Below, piece by piece: positions 8,080 to 11,213 of a stretch of 11,213 bases of DNA. This stretch comes from Actinomycetes bacterium (GTDB taxonomy: Bacteria > Actinomycetota > Acidimicrobiia > Acidimicrobiales > RAAP-2). The notes under the pieces are model-generated. The model had not been told where the DNA came from. It worked only from the letters and a program-made list of their open reading frames with translations, and did no database searches. The position numbers and the translations under genes are program-made. Position 1 is the first letter of the stretch, and each line of letters opens with the position of its first letter. The stretch spans positions 1-11,213 of the forward strand of contig JAKBCT010000024.1 of the NCBI GenBank assembly GCA_021807655.1. The letters run 5' to 3'.

Positions 8080-8748
8080 ATGATGCGACGGCAACCACGA
8101 CGTTGGCTCCAGCGCGGCGCACACAACTTGATCTCCGCGATGGCCATCGCGGTGCTGCTTGGCGTTGGTAGCCCCGCTAGTGCTTCCCCTTCTTCATCGG
8201 TGGCCTTGCGGATCGCGCAGTACGCCGTGGCAACCGCGACCCACGACCGGCCGGCCCACGTCGTCGATAGCGCTGACATCACCAACGCCGCCTCGATCAA
8301 CACGGTTAACACGACAAGCCTCGAGCCGGTTATCAATGTGGGCGACGTGTTTGAGTACCCCCGGCTCGTCCTGTTCCTTGACCAGAAAACCTTCGCCAAC
8401 ATCTGTCTCACCATGCCCGACACGGTTGGCGGTGCACCGAAGGTCATCCCTTGCCCCCACCAAGCTCAGGGTCTCTGGAGCGGTCGCGCCGGCGCGCTAG
8501 CGGTCAGCAATCGGGCCATCGCTGACGCCGCGGCGAAGGGACGTGCGGTGTCAGGATCTGACGTAGTGGCGGCCGCGAAGATCTACGGTGTGATCCTTCG
8601 CCACAAGCCCACCTTCCAGGCGGGCCGCGGTGGCGTCGTGCAGTTCTCCACGCTGGTCGAGATGGGTCTTAATACGAAGTTCACGGTGAACAACTGTGTG
8701 CAGCTGCCGAAGACCGCCTACGGCATCCCTCGGCCAGTTCCTTGCTGA
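8080..8748 (+). CDS. Secreted protein of unknown function with two Cys-x15-Cys motifs
   Basis: I do not recognise the family. The 222-residue product opens with a basic stretch (MMRRQPRRWLQR) and a hydrophobic core (ISAMAIAVLLGVG), then SPASA-SPSSS, giving a Sec-type signal peptide with likely cleavage after A35. The mature part has only four cysteines: C109/C125 and C206/C222. Both pairs are spaced by exactly 15 residues and share a pattern: NICLTMPDTVGGAPKVIPC and NNCVQLPKTAYGIPRPVPC, that is C-x2-P-x-T-x2-G-x-P-x3-PC. This suggests an internal duplication of a small disulfide-closed unit, the second ending at the C terminus. Between them is an Ala-rich, probably helical stretch (RAIADAAAKGRAVSGSDVVAAAKIYGVIL). 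GAGGAG at 8068-8073 lies six bases before ATG 8080, which decides the start against the longer frame. It stands alone on its strand. Confidence 0.75.
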   Translation: MMRRQPRRWLQRGAHNLISAMAIAVLLGVGSPASASPSSSVALRIAQYAVATATHDRPAHVVDSADITNAASINTVNTTSLEPVINVGDVFEYPRLVLFLDQKTFANICLTMPDTVGGAPKVIPCPHQAQGLWSGRAGALAVSNRAIADAAAKGRAVSGSDVVAAAKIYGVILRHKPTFQAGRGGVVQFSTLVEMGLNTKFTVNNCVQLPKTAYGIPRPVPC

Positions 8749-9209
8749 TACCTCGAACCCACAACCTCTACCACCTCGATGAGCGCGACGGCTTTGGCCG
8801 AACGCTGATGTCGACAGAGCGGCACGATCCCCACGCTGGCCGACCTCGCGCTCGGTGTGTCGCCAACGTCTTTCCAAAACGTGTCCGCTGATCACGTCAT
8901 GTTGCGCTGAGCTGAAGAGATTGGACGAGTTCGGTTGTGGTGGCACCGGCGCTGAGCACCAGATCGCGGGCTTCGTTGTCACCACCTGATGACCTGAGCG
9001 GTCCAAGCGCCACCGCTTCGCTGCGACGATATGGTGCAGAACCCTCGAACTTACTCACGACCGGCGGCCGGCTACCAAGAAGGTGTAACCGAACACCTGG
9101 TCGTTCCTCGCACGCGGGCGACCCTGGCGCGCAAGCACACCGACGCCGCTGGGACAATGCGGTTGTTGGTATCCGCGATTCGCCCGTGGACGACGGTGAG
9201 GATCTATTC
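8749..9209. other. Gene-poor interval between secreted-protein and metallopeptidase-like genes
   Basis: About 460 bases in which I find no convincing gene. Open frames exist on both strands but have no ribosome-binding sites, no recognisable motifs and odd compositions rich in Arg, Ser and Pro. The only structure noted is an inverted repeat at 9074-9101. A degraded gene cannot be excluded by eye. Confidence 0.5.
9074..9101. repeat. Inverted repeat with bulge, upstream of the metallopeptidase-like gene
   Basis: AGGTGT (9081-9086) and ACACCT (9093-9098) pair around AACCGA, and ACC (9074-9076) with GGT (9099-9101) extends the stem after a 4-base bulge. It lies about 110 bases before the GTG start at 9210. 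It could be an operator or chance. Confidence 0.3.
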
Positions 9210-9830
9210 GTGAGACCGGTGAACCTATTCATCGCCAACGCCGGCGGGACTCTTCATGACCTTGTCGATGCGACGAACCAGGCGTTCCGGGCCGCCGTCA
9301 CGCCCGCCAAGCAGTTGCTCGGCGTCGAGGGCGTGGACGTGCTCGTCATTGACGCTCCCGATGATGCCATCCCCGAGTGGGGAGTGGGTGGCTACACCTA
9401 CGGCCCCCACGCCATTCTCCTCGCCATAGACCCGGCGGCGACAGTAGATAGCCACCACATCGAGAGAACGCTCGTTCACGAGTTCCACCACACGATGCGT
9501 TGGCGCAGCCAAGGCTGCGGAGGGAGCCTCGCACAGATGTTGGTCAGTGAGGGAATGGCCCAACTCTTCGAAGAAGAGGTATTTGGTGAGGCCCCGTTCT
9601 TCAGTCGCGTGAGCATCACCGACGACGAGATTGCCGAGGCTCGTGCGGCGTTTTACGAACCCGAGTTCAACCAGAAGAAGTGGTTCTTCGGTGCCGACGG
9701 CATTACCTTTTCATTTGGATACACCTACGGATACCGGCTTTGCCAGGCTTACGCCGACGCGACTGGTAAGCGCGCGTCGCAACTCATCGGAGTGCCGTCA
9801 CGCGAAGTCTTGGAACTAAACAGCCAGTAG
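9210..9830 (+). CDS. Small predicted zinc metallopeptidase (HEFHH), DUF2268-like
   Basis: The 206-residue product contains HEFHH at 90-94, an HExxH motif with H90 and H94 as zinc ligands and E91 as catalytic base. LVSEGMAQLFEEE follows with E114, twenty residues on, a fitting third ligand for a gluzincin-type site. The order of HExxH, SEG(M/L)A and a later GYTYGYRL segment (170-177) is what I recall for the DUF2268 predicted Zn-dependent protease group; that placement is inference. There is no signal peptide or membrane span, so a cytosolic location is predicted; only two cysteines, no accessory domain. GTG 9210 is taken as the start because GGTGAGG at 9195-9201 is eight bases upstream; GTG at 9186 and 9219 are in-frame alternatives. 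GC is visibly low here compared with leuA. Substrate and partner are unknown; neighbours on either side are unrelated. Confidence 0.75.
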   Translation: MRPVNLFIANAGGTLHDLVDATNQAFRAAVTPAKQLLGVEGVDVLVIDAPDDAIPEWGVGGYTYGPHAILLAIDPAATVDSHHIERTLVHEFHHTMRWRSQGCGGSLAQMLVSEGMAQLFEEEVFGEAPFFSRVSITDDEIAEARAAFYEPEFNQKKWFFGADGITFSFGYTYGYRLCQAYADATGKRASQLIGVPSREVLELNSQ

Positions 9831-9864
9831 AAATAAGCGTTCTCGTTGTCAGTCCGATGACCCG

Positions 9865-10872
9865 TTAACCAAATGCTCCCGCGTACGCGTTGAGCGCCGG
9901 CTGACCCCCGAGGTGTGCGAACAGGACGTTGGCGTCGGGTTCGATCTCGTGGCGCTGGACCAGATCGATCAGTCCGGCGAGGGACTTGCCCTCGTAGACC
10001 GGGTCGGTGATCATCGCCTCCAGCGAGGCGCCGAGCTTGATCGCCTGAATGGTGCGTTCGTCAGGGATCCCGTACGTGCCGGCGTGATACCGGTCGTCGA
10101 GAATGATCTCTTCGTCGAGCAACGGACGCGTCACGCCAATCAGCTCCGCCGTGGCGCGCGCGATGCGAGCGACCTGCTCCCAGGTTTCGGCGGGCTTCGC
10201 CGAGCCGTCGATGCCGATGACTTTGCGTGGTAGGTCGTGCAGCGCGAAACCGGCGACCATACCGGCCTGCGTCGAGCCGGTAACCGAGCAGACGATGACG
10301 TAGTCAAAGGCGACGCCCAGCAGTCGCTCCTGCTCTTCGACCTCGAGGGCCCAGCCGGCGAAGCCGAGGCCGCCGAGACGATGATCGGACGCGCCGGCGG
10401 GGATCGCGTACGGTCGGTGTCCCGCCGCCTCCAGCTCGCGGATGGCGCGCTCCCAACTCTCCTTGTACCCGATGTCGAACTTCGCGCGCACGAGTCGCAC
10501 GTCGGCGCCCATGAGTCGGCTGAGCAAGATATTGCCCACGCGGTCGTACGTCACGTCGGGCCACTCGACCCAGCTCTCTTGGATGAGCACGCACTTCAGG
10601 CCGACCGCCGCGGCCGCGGCCGCGACCTGGCGCGTGTGGTTCGACTGGACGCCGCCGATGGAGACCAGGGTGTCGCACCCTTGAGCCAGCGCGTCGGCGA
10701 CGAGGTACTCCAGCTTTCGGACCTTGTTGCCCCCAAAGGCGAGCCCCGAGTTCACGTCGTCGCGTTTGGCCCACACCGTGGCGCCGCCCAGGTATTCGGT
10801 GAGTCGGTCGAGCCGGTGGATCGGCGACGGGCCAAAGCGCAGTGGATACCGGGGGAACTGGTCGAGGGACAT
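9865..10872 (-). CDS. acdS: 1-aminocyclopropane-1-carboxylate (ACC) deaminase
   Basis: AcdS is a cytosolic fold-type II PLP enzyme that opens the cyclopropane ring of ACC, the plant ethylene precursor, giving 2-oxobutyrate and ammonia. The 335 residues match the family length and opening ([25 protein letters not shown]). Every active-site residue known from the Pseudomonas enzyme is present one number lower: K50 for the PLP lysine in GGNKVRK, S77 and N78 in GGVQSNHT, Y267 in GTYGIPDE, Y293 and E294 in DPVYEGKS, and L321 in FAHLGG. The Glu/Leu pair separates true ACC deaminases from D-cysteine desulfhydrases, which carry Ser/Thr there. AGGAGG (10876-10881) precedes the ATG by three bases. A sugar-kinase gene ends 45 bases upstream on the same strand, so cotranscription is possible. 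No regulator gene is visible next to it. Confidence 0.93.
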   Translation of the reverse strand: MSLDQFPRYPLRFGPSPIHRLDRLTEYLGGATVWAKRDDVNSGLAFGGNKVRKLEYLVADALAQGCDTLVSIGGVQSNHTRQVAAAAAAVGLKCVLIQESWVEWPDVTYDRVGNILLSRLMGADVRLVRAKFDIGYKESWERAIRELEAAGHRPYAIPAGASDHRLGGLGFAGWALEVEEQERLLGVAFDYVIVCSVTGSTQAGMVAGFALHDLPRKVIGIDGSAKPAETWEQVARIARATAELIGVTRPLLDEEIILDDRYHAGTYGIPDERTIQAIKLGASLEAMITDPVYEGKSLAGLIDLVQRHEIEPDANVLFAHLGGQPALNAYAGAFG

Positions 10873-10917
10873 GGTCCTCCTCTCGTGTTCGGCGATCTTC
10901 TCGACGATACCCGAGGG

Positions 10918-11213
10918 TTACCGATGCGCGCGACGCCAGCGTCGCTCGCGGGCGAAGCGCCGGGGCAAATCCCCCACGATCGACTGGTAGGTCGCCCGAT
11001 TCGCGGCGGTGGGACCAAAGGTCGCGGCGTCGGCACTCGGCGGCGGTTCGTCGAGCTGGGCGCCACCCGCGGCGCTCGCGGCCACGTGGGCAACGCCGCG
11101 CAGTTGAGCGACGAGCGGCTGGGCGACCTGGGTGACCGTCCGATCGAGGGCGTCGGCGACAATCTGGCACCAGAGTTCAGACTGCGCACCACCGCCGATG
11201 AGCCGCACCGGTT
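10918..11213 (-). CDS. FGGY-family carbohydrate kinase (xylulokinase-like), C-terminal fragment
   Basis: The frame enters from the right edge and ends in TAA at 10918-10920, giving the last ~98 residues. It starts VRLIGGGAQSELWCQIVADALDRTVTQV, the GGG loop and following helix of the FGGY C-terminal ATPase domain, where the adenine of ATP is bound. The tail (ATYQSIVGDLPRRFARERRWRRAHR) resembles the terminal helix of xylulokinases and related kinases. Which sugar is phosphorylated cannot be told, because the substrate-binding N-terminal domain is outside the window. The GTG codon at 11206-11208 is an internal valine, not a start. It precedes acdS by 45 bases on the same strand. An Ala/Pro-rich insertion (HVAASAAGGAQLDEPPPSADAATFGP) lies in the middle. 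Confidence 0.85.
   Translation of the reverse strand, partial: PVRLIGGGAQSELWCQIVADALDRTVTQVAQPLVAQLRGVAHVAASAAGGAQLDEPPPSADAATFGPTAANRATYQSIVGDLPRRFARERRWRRAHR

Noticed and set aside
7360..8124. 254-codon minus-strand open frame opposite the PQ-loop gene
   Set aside because: Covers a clear membrane protein on the other strand; product is hydrophilic, Arg/His-rich and without motifs.
8751..8775. tRNA-like GGTTCGA piece on the minus strand (possible att site)
   Set aside because: The T-loop-like bases are not followed by a pairing arm or acceptor stem, and no integrase or second copy is seen.
8551..9238. Minus-strand open frames of 113-151 codons reaching into the 8749-9209 gap
   Set aside because: No start context, no domain, and they overlap convincing genes at each end; treated as non-coding.

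Overview
This is a high-GC bacterial window, read here as a chromosomal segment of an actinobacterium. The SerC is of the mycobacterial type, LeuA is the long ~560-residue form, and several genes look leaderless, with a TANNNT -10 box 6-9 bases before the start codon. My impression is a member of the Acidimicrobiia, but that rests on overall feel rather than a marker gene.

Layout, left to right. (1) Positions 1-1373, minus strand: serC (phosphoserine aminotransferase), followed by the 5' part of an NAD(P)-binding epimerase/reductase gene that runs off the left edge and lacks an obvious in-frame start. (2) Positions 1411-4223, plus strand: a class I aspartate-type aminotransferase and serA (D-3-phosphoglycerate dehydrogenase with ACT domain). 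They diverge from serC across a 37-bp gap with overlapping -10-like boxes, so two of the three phosphorylated serine-pathway enzymes sit back to back. (3) Positions 4237-5371, minus strand: a 44-residue single-span membrane protein and an aldo/keto reductase, probably cotranscribed. A three-arm inverted repeat lies between serA and the reductase. (4) Positions 5392-7241, plus strand: leuA preceded by a leader that can be read in full. It has a -35/-10 promoter, a leaderless 12-residue peptide with three consecutive CUG leucine codons, a GC hairpin, and an intrinsic terminator with a T6 tract. This is a transcription attenuator for leucine biosynthesis. (5) Positions 7267-7887: a seven-span PQ-loop (SWEET-like) membrane protein, apparently leaderless.

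(6) Positions 7888-9864 look like an accessory interval of visibly lower GC. It holds a secreted protein with two matching Cys-x15-Cys motifs, about 460 bp without a gene, and a small cytosolic HEFHH metallopeptidase-like protein. (7) Positions 9865-11213, minus strand: the C-terminal end of an FGGY-family sugar kinase, cut by the window edge, and then acdS, a 1-aminocyclopropane-1-carboxylate deaminase with the diagnostic Glu/Leu pair.

Most of the window is core amino-acid metabolism (serine, aspartate/glutamate transamination, leucine). I do not see CRISPR arrays, transposases, phage genes, tRNAs or rRNAs, and I did not find a clearly new multi-gene system. The items most worth a second look are the leuA leader with its 20-bp tandem repeat at the promoter, the duplicated-Cys secreted protein, the orphan metallopeptidase-like protein, and the small membrane protein coupled to the reductase.
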